From assembly GCA_030706665.1 (NCBI GenBank), contig JAUZOB010000133.1, forward strand, positions 1 to 8,529: a stretch of DNA of 8,529 nt, in the 5' to 3' direction. The translations under genes and the position numbers were made by a program. This stretch comes from Bacteroidota bacterium (lineage in GTDB: Bacteria > Bacteroidota > Bacteroidia > Bacteroidales > Prolixibacteraceae). This document shows, piece by piece, positions 1 through 7,309 of the stretch (position 1 is the stretch's first letter; the number at the start of each line of letters is the position of its first letter). Below the pieces are notes generated by a model. It was not told the DNA's origin. It did no database searches and saw only the letters and a list, made by a program, of their open reading frames with translations.

Positions 1-105
1 AAAATCGCTGATAACAGGGGCATTGAGCACATAATAGCGATAATTATGCTCTTCCAGATCGTGACGTAATGTCGCGATGCGTTCTCTGATTTGATTTTTA
101 TCCAT
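1..105 (-). CDS. ligA: NAD+-dependent DNA ligase LigA, N-terminal fragment (cut by window edge)
   Basis: Reading the minus strand from the ATG at 105 gives 35 uninterrupted codons running off the left edge. The peptide contains HNYRYYVLNAPVISD (residues 20-34), the conserved domain Ia signature of bacterial LigA. Known family biochemistry: this domain binds the nicotinamide mononucleotide half of NAD+ before transfer of AMP to the catalytic lysine. Tyr24 and Asp34 align with E. coli Tyr22 and Asp32; Tyr25 replaces E. coli His23, a common variant. The enzyme seals nicks during replication and repair in the cytoplasm. About 95% of the protein lies outside the window, so its intactness cannot be judged. 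It is transcribed away from the transport locus and is most likely an unrelated housekeeping neighbour. Confidence 0.93.
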   Translation of the reverse strand, partial: MDKNQIRERIATLRHDLEEHNYRYYVLNAPVISDF

Positions 106-125
106 ATTCTGTATTTCGAAGATAA

Positions 126-133
126 CAAAGTTA
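126..133 (-). promoter_or_regulatory. Bacteroidetes primary-sigma -7 element for ligA (TAACTTTG)
   Basis: On the minus strand the octamer TAACTTTG matches the Bacteroidetes -7 consensus TAnnTTTG exactly. It ends 20 nt before the ligA ATG, which would give a short leader. The -33 position, about 19-20 nt further upstream, holds only a T-rich run (complement of roughly 153-158) rather than a clear TTG, so that half is weak. The position relative to ligA fits a housekeeping promoter. Confidence 0.6.
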
Positions 134-192
134 GAAAATCAAATGACTTCATAAAAAATAAACAGTTCCGGAGCGAGAGAATAAAATTAATG

Positions 193-210
193 TTTCTATT
201 TTTATAGAAA
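193..210. repeat. AT-rich inverted repeat in the ligA/sigma intergenic region
   Basis: TTTCTAT (193-199) and ATAGAAA (204-210) are perfect inverted copies around a TTTT loop. The stem holds only two G-C pairs and has no following T-run, so it is not a convincing terminator. It may be part of the sigma gene's promoter region or a chance product of AT-rich sequence. Confidence 0.3.
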
Positions 211-220
211 ATTATTACAC

Positions 221-232
221 CAATCCGGATTG
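221..232. promoter_or_regulatory. 12-bp perfect palindrome, candidate operator ahead of the ECF sigma gene
   Basis: CAATCCGGATTG is identical to its own reverse complement. It lies 34 nt before the sigma factor ATG, in the 5' leader or promoter zone. Such a site could be bound by a dimeric regulator, but no regulator is identified and no second copy was noticed in the window. The palindrome is seen directly; the operator role is inference. Confidence 0.35.
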
Positions 233-266
233 TTTCCTCGATTCTTCTGACTAATTAACTAAATGA

Positions 267-848
267 ATGCAGGCTGCTGAAAAGATATTGATAGGACAAT
301 TGAAAGAAGGCAATGAATCTGCTTACAGGTTTTTGTATGATGACTATTATACTCCATTGTTCCATTATGCCCTGAAATTTGTAGAAGAAGAGATAGCACG
401 AGACTTTGTTCAGGAGATATTTTATAGACTTTGGAATCAGCGGAATACAATTGAGATCAATACGTCGTTGAATGCATATCTGTTCAAGATGATCCGCAAC
501 CAGAGTTTGCAATATTTTGAAAAGGAGAAAAGCAAAAAGAAATTTGAGGATTCATTCAAACAACAGGTATGCCTTGAAGAATTATATTATTATAATTCAG
601 AAAATGGAATCCGTAGTTTGATTGAAAAAGAAGTCGAACAACAGTTTCAGGAAGCATTAAATAAATTACCTGAGAAATGCCTTCAGGTTTTTCGGATGAG
701 TCGGTTTGATGGGAAGAAGAATCATGAAATTGCCGACGAATTGGGAGTTTCAATTAAAGCAGTCGAAAAGCAAATGTCAAAAGCACTTAAAATACTGCGT
801 GCTGAAATGAAAGATTATCTTCCTTTTATTATATTTTTCCTTTCTTAA
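267..848 (+). CDS. RNA polymerase ECF-type sigma-70 factor (Bacteroidetes transporter-linked family)
   Basis: A 193-residue protein of typical ECF sigma size, predicted to direct RNA polymerase to the promoters of this locus. Region 2 spans about residues 18-85, with DFVQEIFYRLW (46-56) corresponding to the DxxQExFxxLW core-binding helix. Region 4 spans about 125-178, with LPEKCLQVFRMSRFDG followed by the helix-turn-helix HEIADELGVSIKAVEKQMSKA that contacts the -35 element. Sigma regions 1 and 3 are absent, as expected for ECF factors. The protein ends in a hydrophobic tail, YLPFIIFFLS (184-193). The ATG at 267 is used because the nearby ATG at 263 is out of frame and hits a stop after five codons. 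The gene lies 59 nt upstream of its likely partner anti-sigma gene. I expect it to be held inactive by FecR until the transporter signals; no clear TAnnTTTG promoter precedes it. Confidence 0.95.
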   Translation: MQAAEKILIGQLKEGNESAYRFLYDDYYTPLFHYALKFVEEEIARDFVQEIFYRLWNQRNTIEINTSLNAYLFKMIRNQSLQYFEKEKSKKKFEDSFKQQVCLEELYYYNSENGIRSLIEKEVEQQFQEALNKLPEKCLQVFRMSRFDGKKNHEIADELGVSIKAVEKQMSKALKILRAEMKDYLPFIIFFLS

Positions 849-854
849 ATAAAA

Positions 855-900
855 AATTTTAAAATTCGAGGTAGGGTAAAACATTCTTCAGCGATCATAG
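855..900 (+). promoter_or_regulatory. Candidate ECF-type promoter with AT-rich upstream element ahead of fecR
   Basis: The 59-nt gap between the sigma and fecR genes starts with the palindrome AATTTTAAAATT (855-866), resembling an UP element. The G-rich block GAGGTAGGGT (868-877) follows, then CGATCATAG (892-900), 14 nt further on. The G-rich block plus a CGnnnATA-like block at about this spacing looks like a two-part promoter rather than the TAnnTTTG type. This suggests that fecR, and perhaps susC, can be transcribed separately from the sigma gene under its own control. The blocks are seen; promoter function is inferred and no start site is known. Confidence 0.35.
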
Positions 901-907
901 TATAGTA

Positions 908-1945
908 ATGTATATTGAAGAAGCTATGCTACAAGATGAAGAATTGATCGAGAAATACTTTAACGAGGCACTTTCAGAGACCGAAAAGAAGCTTCTTCTG
1001 GAACGTTTAAAAAACGATGCGGATTTTAAAGCAGAGTTTTTTAGAATAAAGGATCTTTGGGATAGTGCACGTTTATTTAATGGAGAAAATAATTGTGATG
1101 TTGAAGAGTCCTGGAAAAGTTTTAAAGAAAGAATTGACTTCAATGATGAATTGAATCGAAAAAGAAGATTCTTCATTTCTTTAATAAAATATGCTGCAAT
1201 AATAATCATTTCAATTGGTATTGGATGGTTGTCATATTTATTCCTGCCAGTTAAAAAGAATATCCCAATCTCAAATGGATTTACTCAGTTTGTTGTGCCT
1301 CAGGGACAATCTTCTGAAATTCAATTGTCAGATGGCTCCAAGGTGTGGATAAATTCAGGATCTACAATTAAACTACCCAATGATTTTTCATCTGAAAACA
1401 GAAACCTGCAACTTGAAGGTGAGGCTTATTTTAGAATTCATAAAGACAGAGAGCATCCTTTTAATGTGGATGCCTCGAAACAACGGATAACTGTATTGGG
1501 AACAGAGTTTAATGTTCGTGCATACAAAGAAGAAAAGACAATTCAAACAACTTTAATAAACGGTAAAGTAGAATTAAATATCGGTGCAAATAAATTCATT
1601 ATGAAGCCAGGGCAACAGGTAGAATATAATGAAGAAGAGAAAACTGTAAATATTATAAATGTAAATACTGATTTATATGCAGCATGGAAAGACGGCGTTC
1701 TTCGTTTTAGTAACGAGTCGTTTGATAATCTGATTCTTGTTGTTGAACATTGGTATGGAGTTCATATTGTGTATGATCACAATAAATTTAAAGAAATGCA
1801 TTTTTCAGGTGTCATAAGAAAATCAAAACCTATCGGACATTTCTTCAGAATGATTAATGAGACAACCTCAATTCAATGGAAAGTAAACCAAAACAATGAA
1901 ATTATAATATTATCTCAAACCAATAGAAAAGCACATAGCCTATGA
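908..1945 (+). CDS. FecR-family anti-sigma factor with C-terminal DUF4974-like domain
   Basis: A single-pass inner-membrane regulator predicted to bind the adjacent ECF sigma factor and release it when the transporter is loaded. Residues 1-85 are cytoplasmic, charged and helical (EELIEKYFNEALSETEKKLL), the sigma-binding part. Residues 88-113 form one transmembrane helix (FFISLIKYAAIIIISIGIGW and following). The periplasmic FecR domain covers about 127-225, with VPQGQSSEIQLSDGSKVWINSG, LEGEAYFRI and the signature ITVLGTEFNVRAY. The C-terminal part, about 266-335 (FSNESFDNLILVVEHWYGVHI), resembles DUF4974, the portion expected to meet the STN domain of SusC. Length (345 aa) is normal. The start is uncertain: ATG 908 is the longest frame, while ATG 926 (MLQDEELIEKYF) fits the family N-terminus equally well, has GAAGAAG just upstream, and leaves room for a leader after the promoter-like element. 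Confidence 0.93.
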   Translation: MYIEEAMLQDEELIEKYFNEALSETEKKLLLERLKNDADFKAEFFRIKDLWDSARLFNGENNCDVEESWKSFKERIDFNDELNRKRRFFISLIKYAAIIIISIGIGWLSYLFLPVKKNIPISNGFTQFVVPQGQSSEIQLSDGSKVWINSGSTIKLPNDFSSENRNLQLEGEAYFRIHKDREHPFNVDASKQRITVLGTEFNVRAYKEEKTIQTTLINGKVELNIGANKFIMKPGQQVEYNEEEKTVNIINVNTDLYAAWKDGVLRFSNESFDNLILVVEHWYGVHIVYDHNKFKEMHFSGVIRKSKPIGHFFRMINETTSIQWKVNQNNEIIILSQTNRKAHSL

Positions 1946-1973
1946 TTTACAACTAATCTATGTAATCAAGAAA

Positions 1974-1999
1974 GCGGGAAATGCGCCAACATTCCCCGC
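1974..1999 (+). promoter_or_regulatory. GC-rich hairpin between fecR and susC (first of two)
   Basis: GCGGGAAATG (1974-1983) pairs with CATTCCCCGC (1990-1999) over a CGCCAA loop; nine of ten positions pair, with one A-C mismatch. It begins 28 nt after the fecR stop and stands out as a GC-rich patch in AT-rich DNA. The following bases are CATAATTG, not a T-run, so it is at best a weak terminator. An attenuator, a processing site or an mRNA 5'-end stabiliser would also fit. Confidence 0.5.
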
Positions 2000-2004
2000 C
2001 ATAA

Positions 2005-2024
2005 TTGTCCAGTGTTTTGGACAA
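2005..2024 (+). promoter_or_regulatory. Second hairpin in the susC leader
   Basis: TTGTCCA (2005-2011) and TGGACAA (2018-2024) are perfect inverted copies around GTGTTT, five bases after the first hairpin. No T-run follows. It ends 32 nt before the susC ATG. The in-frame GTG at 2012 lies inside its loop, which argues that this stretch is untranslated leader. The same sequence could also be a dyad operator for a DNA-binding protein. Confidence 0.45.
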
Positions 2025-2056
2025 CCTTAAGTATTATAACTAAACACTACAAATCT

Positions 2057-5000
2057 ATGAAAAAATTAACAGGTGAGAAATCTTTCCTGAAAAGGAAAGT
2101 TATTTCTAAATCATTCCTAATTATGAGGTTAACACTCTATCTGATATTATTTTCAGTCTTCCAATCTTTTGCCAGTGCCTACTCGCAAACTGCTAATATC
2201 ACACTGAAACTGCATAATGCAAGTATTGAACAAGTTTTTAAGACTATCCAAGGGCAGACTGAATTCGATTTCTTCTATAAGAATGAGCAAATTCCTGCAG
2301 AGAAAAGGATTTCGATAAATGTGAGAAATGCAAAGATTGAAGAAGTCCTACAAACTGTATTTAATGGAACAAATTTAGGCTATAAGGTTTTTGATAAAGA
2401 CATCGTAATATCTCTGAAGAAGAGTGAAACGGGAAATATGAGAGCTCCTGCAATTCAAAAGAAACGTGTTACGGGGAAAGTTACAAATGCTTCAGGTGCA
2501 GTTTTAGCGGGAGTTTCAGTGCTTGCAAAAGGAACAAACAGTGGAGCGGTTTCAGATATAAATGGGAATTATTCTATCGAGGTGCCGGAAGGCGTTAAAT
2601 CGGTGATTTTTTCATTTATTGGAATGATCTCTCAAGAGATTCCAATTGGGAGTAAATCTTCTATTAATGTTGTCATGCATGATGCAAATGTAGGATTGGA
2701 TGAGGTTGTTGCAGTTGGTTATGGTGTACAGAAGAAAGTTAACCTTACCGGTGCTGTTGGACAGGTAGGCTCAAAAGCTCTGGTCAATCGTCCAATTCCG
2801 AATGCTGCAGTAGGATTGCAAGGACTTATTCCAAACTTGAACATTACTGTTTCAAGTGGTCGTTCAACTGAAACTCCATCTTTTAATATTCGGGGGATAA
2901 CCTCTCTTAACGGTGGACAACCTTTGATTGTTATTGATGATGAGCCTTCAACGGTAGAGGAATTAATGAGATTAACCCCGACCGATATTGAGAGCGTTTC
3001 AACATTGATGGATGCTGCTTCTGCATCTATTTATGGCGCACGTGCTGCTTTTGGTGTCGTTTTGGTAACCACTAAAAATGCAAAAAAAGAAGGGATGTCG
3101 GTTGACGTTGGAACAAATACTTCATTCCGCACTCCAATTCGCATTCCTAAATTTATTATGGCTCCTGATACCGTGATTGCAATTAAGAATCTTGGTGGAG
3201 GTGGTTGGTATACTTATGATGGTGCTTATGAAAAGGGCTATCTTCATAAGGTTGCTATGGGACAGGCAGATGCTGTCCGTATTAATCCGAATAACCCAAA
3301 TTTATGGCAATATGCAGGAAGTACCAACTGGTATGACGAAGCAATGAAAAAGTATGGTATATCTCAAAATCATGATATAGCTATTTCGGGAAAAAATCAG
3401 AGAATAAACTATTATTTTTCAGGAGCATATTATCGTCAGGAAGGTATGTTTAAATACGGGAATGACATATATGATAAATATAACATTAGAGGGAAGATGG
3501 ATTTTAAACTGACCAATTGGTTCACCCTTTCCAATAATACATCCTACATCTATAGCGTATATGATGAACCGTCACAGGGAATAAGTATGAATAATCTGTA
3601 TAGTACTCCTTCGACAGATGTACCCAAGAATCCTGATGGATCCTGGACTTACTCCGGAGCGTCTGTTTTTGGTGCACTTCAGGAAGGAGGACGTGCTACC
3701 AATAAAGTGTCTTCCTATAATACTTCGTTTACAGGAAAATTGGATGTAATCAAAGATCTTTGGTCTATTACAGGAAGAGCTTCCTTTATTCGTTCAAATA
3801 CGGATTATAGAACCTTTTCTCTTCCAATAGATTATAAATATGGACCTGAATATAGTTCTGTGATGTTCCCTGTTACTTACGCTGAACATGATGCATATTT
3901 TAATACACAAAATGTTTTTGATCTGTATACTGATTTGGATAAAAAAATTGGAAAGAATTATTTCCATGTAATGGCCGGATATAATCAGGAATACCGATAT
4001 AGCAGTTATTTCTGGGGATCTCGGAAGGATTTGATTAGTACCAGTGTTCCATCAATTAGATTAGGAACGGGAGATCAGAATGTAGGGGAATGGATTTCAG
4101 ACTTTTCTACCAGAAGTGGATTTTATAGGGTAAATTACAGTTACGATGATAAATATCTGATAGAGTCTAATGGACGTTATGATGGAACATCCAGATTCCG
4201 AAAAGATAGTCGTTTTGGCTTCTTCCCTTCACTCTCTTTAGGATGGAATATTCATAAAGAGGGTTTCTTTAAGCCACTTTCTGATGTCGTTAGTCAACTG
4301 AAACCGAGATTCTCTTACGGTAAATTGGGAAATCAGGATGTGTCAGATTATAATTATCTCCCATTCATGAGTAGTGGAAAAACCGGTTCTATTATTCAAG
4401 GCCAAACCTTAGACCAACAAACAACTGTTTATGCACCGGGGCTTGTGTCCGGTGATTTAACATGGGAAAAAGTAAGAACAACAAACTATGGAGTTGATTT
4501 CGGAATCTTAGACAATAGATTGTCTTCATCTTTCGATTACTATCATAGAGCAACTTTAGACATGCTAATCAAAAGTAAAACATTACCAAGTGTTTTGGGA
4601 ACTGCAGAGCCTCGAATGAATGCGGCTGATCTAATGACAAAAGGTTGGGAGTTATCAGTTGCATGGAATGATCAATTTAACTTCTTGAGTTCTCCTTTTA
4701 AATATGGCTTACGAGTTACGCTGGCAGACAGCAGAACCTGGGTTACTAAATATGATAACCCGAATGGAAATTTAGCTGATTACTTTGAGGGTTACGAAAT
4801 AGGAACAATTTATGGTTTTCATTCTACAGGATTGTTTCAGTCTCCTTCGGAGTTGAAAAATCATGCAAATCAGAGTGCCTATTGGACTTATCCGGAAAAA
4901 ATAACTCCCGGACCTGGTGATATCCGATTTGAAGATCTTAATGGAGACGGAGTTATCAGACCTGCAAATACCGTTTACGACATGCAGGATTCTAAGATAA

Positions 5001-5515
5001 TTGGGAACTCTCATCCTCGATATCAAACAAGTTATACCTTAAATTGTAGTTGGCAAGGTTTTGATATGAATGCTTTCTTCCAGGGAGTGTTAAAGCAAGA
5101 TTATTATCCAACTGATATTTACTTCTGGGCGTCTTATCAATCACCATGGACTAATACACAAGTATATCAGATTGATAATATGTGGACACCTAATCGTAGA
5201 GATGCATATTTGCCGAGAATCAAAGGATATGCCGCTTCTACCTGGAGTGGGCACGAATTGGGATGGGCAAATGACCGATATATTCAAAATGCCGCCTATG
5301 TTAGATTGAAAAATATGACTATTGGTTATACTCTATCGGATAAATTATTTAAGAAGGTATGTGAGAAGATGAAACTGAATTCTGCCAGAATCTATGTTAG
5401 TGGAGAAAACTTGTTGACATGGACTGGAATTAAGAATAAGAATTTGGATCCTGAAACATTAGGGAATTACCCTCTACAAAAAACATATTCATTCGGTTTG
5501 AATGTTTCTTTCTAA
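2057..5515 (+). CDS. SusC-like TonB-dependent outer-membrane transporter with N-terminal STN signalling domain
   Basis: A 1152-residue SusC/RagA-type barrel that imports a ligand delivered by SusD, powered by TonB-ExbBD. From the ATG at 2057: a long basic N-region and hydrophobic signal segment end near ASAYSQT (about 40-45). An STN domain follows (about 46-120, ITLKLHNASIEQVFKTIQ). Then comes a carboxypeptidase-regulatory-like beta domain (about 138-208, VTGKVTNASGAVLAGVSVLAKGT). The TonB box LDEVVAVGYG is at 214-223. The plug domain contains FNIRGITSLNGGQPLIVIDD and ASIYGARAAFGVVLVTTK. The beta barrel runs to YSFGLNVSF with the expected terminal Phe. The STN domain marks a transporter that signals to an anti-sigma factor, matching the upstream FecR. 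The longer GTG start at 2012 is rejected because it lies inside a leader hairpin and would put charged residues ahead of the signal. The susD gene follows after 18 nt. Substrate is not evident. Confidence 0.95.
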   Translation: MKKLTGEKSFLKRKVISKSFLIMRLTLYLILFSVFQSFASAYSQTANITLKLHNASIEQVFKTIQGQTEFDFFYKNEQIPAEKRISINVRNAKIEEVLQTVFNGTNLGYKVFDKDIVISLKKSETGNMRAPAIQKKRVTGKVTNASGAVLAGVSVLAKGTNSGAVSDINGNYSIEVPEGVKSVIFSFIGMISQEIPIGSKSSINVVMHDANVGLDEVVAVGYGVQKKVNLTGAVGQVGSKALVNRPIPNAAVGLQGLIPNLNITVSSGRSTETPSFNIRGITSLNGGQPLIVIDDEPSTVEELMRLTPTDIESVSTLMDAASASIYGARAAFGVVLVTTKNAKKEGMSVDVGTNTSFRTPIRIPKFIMAPDTVIAIKNLGGGGWYTYDGAYEKGYLHKVAMGQADAVRINPNNPNLWQYAGSTNWYDEAMKKYGISQNHDIAISGKNQRINYYFSGAYYRQEGMFKYGNDIYDKYNIRGKMDFKLTNWFTLSNNTSYIYSVYDEPSQGISMNNLYSTPSTDVPKNPDGSWTYSGASVFGALQEGGRATNKVSSYNTSFTGKLDVIKDLWSITGRASFIRSNTDYRTFSLPIDYKYGPEYSSVMFPVTYAEHDAYFNTQNVFDLYTDLDKKIGKNYFHVMAGYNQEYRYSSYFWGSRKDLISTSVPSIRLGTGDQNVGEWISDFSTRSGFYRVNYSYDDKYLIESNGRYDGTSRFRKDSRFGFFPSLSLGWNIHKEGFFKPLSDVVSQLKPRFSYGKLGNQDVSDYNYLPFMSSGKTGSIIQGQTLDQQTTVYAPGLVSGDLTWEKVRTTNYGVDFGILDNRLSSSFDYYHRATLDMLIKSKTLPSVLGTAEPRMNAADLMTKGWELSVAWNDQFNFLSSPFKYGLRVTLADSRTWVTKYDNPNGNLADYFEGYEIGTIYGFHSTGLFQSPSELKNHANQSAYWTYPEKITPGPGDIRFEDLNGDGVIRPANTVYDMQDSKIIGNSHPRYQTSYTLNCSWQGFDMNAFFQGVLKQDYYPTDIYFWASYQSPWTNTQVYQIDNMWTPNRRDAYLPRIKGYAASTWSGHELGWANDRYIQNAAYVRLKNMTIGYTLSDKLFKKVCEKMKLNSARIYVSGENLLTWTGIKNKNLDPETLGNYPLQKTYSFGLNVSF
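4934..4957 (+). other. DLNGDG acidic loop in the SusC barrel
   Basis: The barrel contains FEDLNGDGVI, preceded by ITPGPGDIR. This Gly-Asp-rich loop is a recurrent motif in SusC-family proteins and resembles a calcium-binding DxNxDG loop. It supports the family assignment; metal binding here is inferred only. Confidence 0.6.
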
Positions 5516-5533
5516 ATATTAAAAAATTGTGTA

Positions 5534-7285
5534 ATGAAAAGAATATTTTTAATTCTTCCAATTATAGGTATGTTTCTGGCAAGTTGTAATGATAGCTTTC
5601 TGGAACGTTACCCTCAAACAAGCATCGCAGAGGCGAACTTTTTCAAATCGGTTGAGGATCTTCAAACATTTTCAAATCAGTTTTATGATTATTGGGGTCC
5701 TACTTATTGGGATCGTCCGTCAGATAATATCACTGTTTATAAAAACGGTATCTCAGAATTGATGTATGGAACATTAACTCAATACAATGCCACAGGCTGG
5801 GATTGGGGTATTTTGAGAAGTGTTAATTATTTTCTGGAAAATTCAAAAAAAGTAACCGGAGATAAGAATGAGATTCTAAAATATCAGGCCATAGGACATT
5901 TTGCCAGAGCAAAATTCTATTTTGATAAGATTAAAAAATTCAGTGATGTTCCATGGTATTCCAATACGCTGAATACTAATGATTCTTTGTTGTATAAAGC
6001 TGCTGATACCCGTGAGTTGATTGCTGATTCGATTATTGCAGATCTTGAGTTTGCATCCCAATATCTCCCTGATCAGATACATAAAACATTACTTTCAAAA
6101 TGGGTTGCTTATACTGAATTGGCCAGATTTTGCCTTTACGAGGGAACCCACCGGAAATATCATGCAGGTGAGAAAGATCTACATGTAACTAAGGCTCCGG
6201 AGTATTTCTATAATAAAGCAGTAGAAGCTTCTAATGCAGTCATGCAATCAGGCAGATTTTCAATCCATACTACAGGAAATCCAAATGAAGATTATGGAAA
6301 TCTTTTCAATGGAGAATTAAATCTAAGTGCTAATCCCGAGATATTAATGTACACAGACTATGAAAGAGGCAAAAGGACTCATGGTGCAGAACTTGTTTTA
6401 GCCTTTGAAAATGGTATTAGTCGTACCATGGCCGATACCTATCTTTATACAGATGGAACGTTTGTTCCCCAAAGTGTGACAGATACTCTGGAATTTAGTT
6501 TTGCCTTTAAGGACAGAGATCCACGTTTTAAACAATCGATCATGTTCCCTGGTTATATTTATCCTACCAGCACGACTCCAAATTCAATTTCAATAGGAAT
6601 TACAGGAGGTTACGGACAGATAAAATTTATGCCGAAACAGGCTGCTGCTCATTTTGAAGGGTGTGGAACTGTTTATACTGATCTTCCTCTCTATCGTTAT
6701 GCAGAGGTGCTTCTGATTAATGCTGAAGCACTGGCTGAACTTGGTAAATTGACACAAACAGACTTAGATAATACGATTAATAAGTTGAGAAAACGGGCAG
6801 GTGTTACTGACTTAAAAATGAATCCTCCTATTGATCCTGTTTTAAATGCTTTTTATAATAATATAACTTCTTCACAAAAAGCAGAATTACTTGAAGTTAG
6901 AAGAGAAAGGAACGTTGAACTATTTGCTGAAGGTTTCCGATTTGATGATTTGATGAGATGGAAAATGGGAAAAGTCTTTGAACAAAAGCAACAAGGAATC
7001 TATGTCCCAAAATCAGGTATGGTGGATATGACCGGAGACGGAAAACCAGACTATTTCATTTCGGATAATGATCCTGGTAATATTACTGGTGTTTATAAAC
7101 AGATTACAAGTAATAGTGATATTCCATACTATCTGGAATTTGGTGATCATGGTCATGTAATGTTCAAAATTGAACAAAATAGTGAAGGAGTTTTTATTGA
7201 GCCCAAACATTATTATCGACCAATTCCATATTCTCAAATTCTTTTAAATCCGAAACTAAAACAATTGTTCGGATGGGACAATTAA
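5534..7285 (+). CDS. SusD/RagB-family surface lipoprotein, ligand-capturing partner of the SusC transporter
   Basis: A 583-residue outer-membrane lipoprotein that closes over the SusC barrel and binds the ligand. The signal peptide MKRIFLILPIIGMFLASC ends in a lipobox (LASC) with Cys18 as the lipidation site. The N-terminal family signature SFLERYPQTSIAEANFF is at 21-37. TPR-like helices include GHFARAKFYFDKIKKFSDVPW (121-141), where SusD proteins usually show EARFLRAFYYFxLxxxFGDVP. The C-terminal family region has LPLYRYAEVLLINAEAL (384-400), EVRRERNVELFAEGFRFDDL (454-473) and YRPIPYSQILLNPKLKQLFG (561-580). Length and architecture are normal. An acidic loop DMTGDGKPD sits at 498-506. It starts 18 nt after susC behind an A-rich leader without a clear Shine-Dalgarno, so it should be co-transcribed with susC. 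The ligand cannot be deduced. Confidence 0.95.
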   Translation: MKRIFLILPIIGMFLASCNDSFLERYPQTSIAEANFFKSVEDLQTFSNQFYDYWGPTYWDRPSDNITVYKNGISELMYGTLTQYNATGWDWGILRSVNYFLENSKKVTGDKNEILKYQAIGHFARAKFYFDKIKKFSDVPWYSNTLNTNDSLLYKAADTRELIADSIIADLEFASQYLPDQIHKTLLSKWVAYTELARFCLYEGTHRKYHAGEKDLHVTKAPEYFYNKAVEASNAVMQSGRFSIHTTGNPNEDYGNLFNGELNLSANPEILMYTDYERGKRTHGAELVLAFENGISRTMADTYLYTDGTFVPQSVTDTLEFSFAFKDRDPRFKQSIMFPGYIYPTSTTPNSISIGITGGYGQIKFMPKQAAAHFEGCGTVYTDLPLYRYAEVLLINAEALAELGKLTQTDLDNTINKLRKRAGVTDLKMNPPIDPVLNAFYNNITSSQKAELLEVRRERNVELFAEGFRFDDLMRWKMGKVFEQKQQGIYVPKSGMVDMTGDGKPDYFISDNDPGNITGVYKQITSNSDIPYYLEFGDHGHVMFKIEQNSEGVFIEPKHYYRPIPYSQILLNPKLKQLFGWDN

Positions 7286-7309
7286 TTCATTATTTAAAAA
7301 GAACTACTC

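Noticed and set aside
197..204. TATTTTTA as a TAnnTTTG-type -7 promoter for the sigma gene
   Set aside because: The final G of the consensus is missing and no TTG-like -33 element is found at the right distance; in AT-rich DNA this match is weak.
193..210. Stem-loop as a rho-independent terminator between ligA and sigma
   Set aside because: Both neighbouring genes are transcribed away from it, the stem is nearly all A-T, and no T-run follows on either side.
255..512. Minus-strand open frames inside the sigma gene (255-512, 259-450 and 556-753)
   Set aside because: They lie entirely or almost entirely under a clear ECF sigma gene, have low-complexity composition and no recognisable motif or leader.
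895..1209. Minus-strand 104-residue frame opposite the fecR 5' end
   Set aside because: Serine/leucine-rich translation of the antisense of a helical charged region; FecR on the plus strand explains the constraint.
2012..2056. Upstream in-frame GTG start extending SusC by 15 residues
   Set aside because: The GTG lies in the loop of a perfect hairpin, and the added residues precede an already complete signal peptide starting MKKLTGEK at 2057, which is typical of STN-containing SusC proteins.
4772..5026. Minus-strand frames inside susC and susD (4772-5026, 5876-6082, 7013-7237)
   Set aside because: Each lies wholly within a strongly supported plus-strand gene and shows no protein features of its own.
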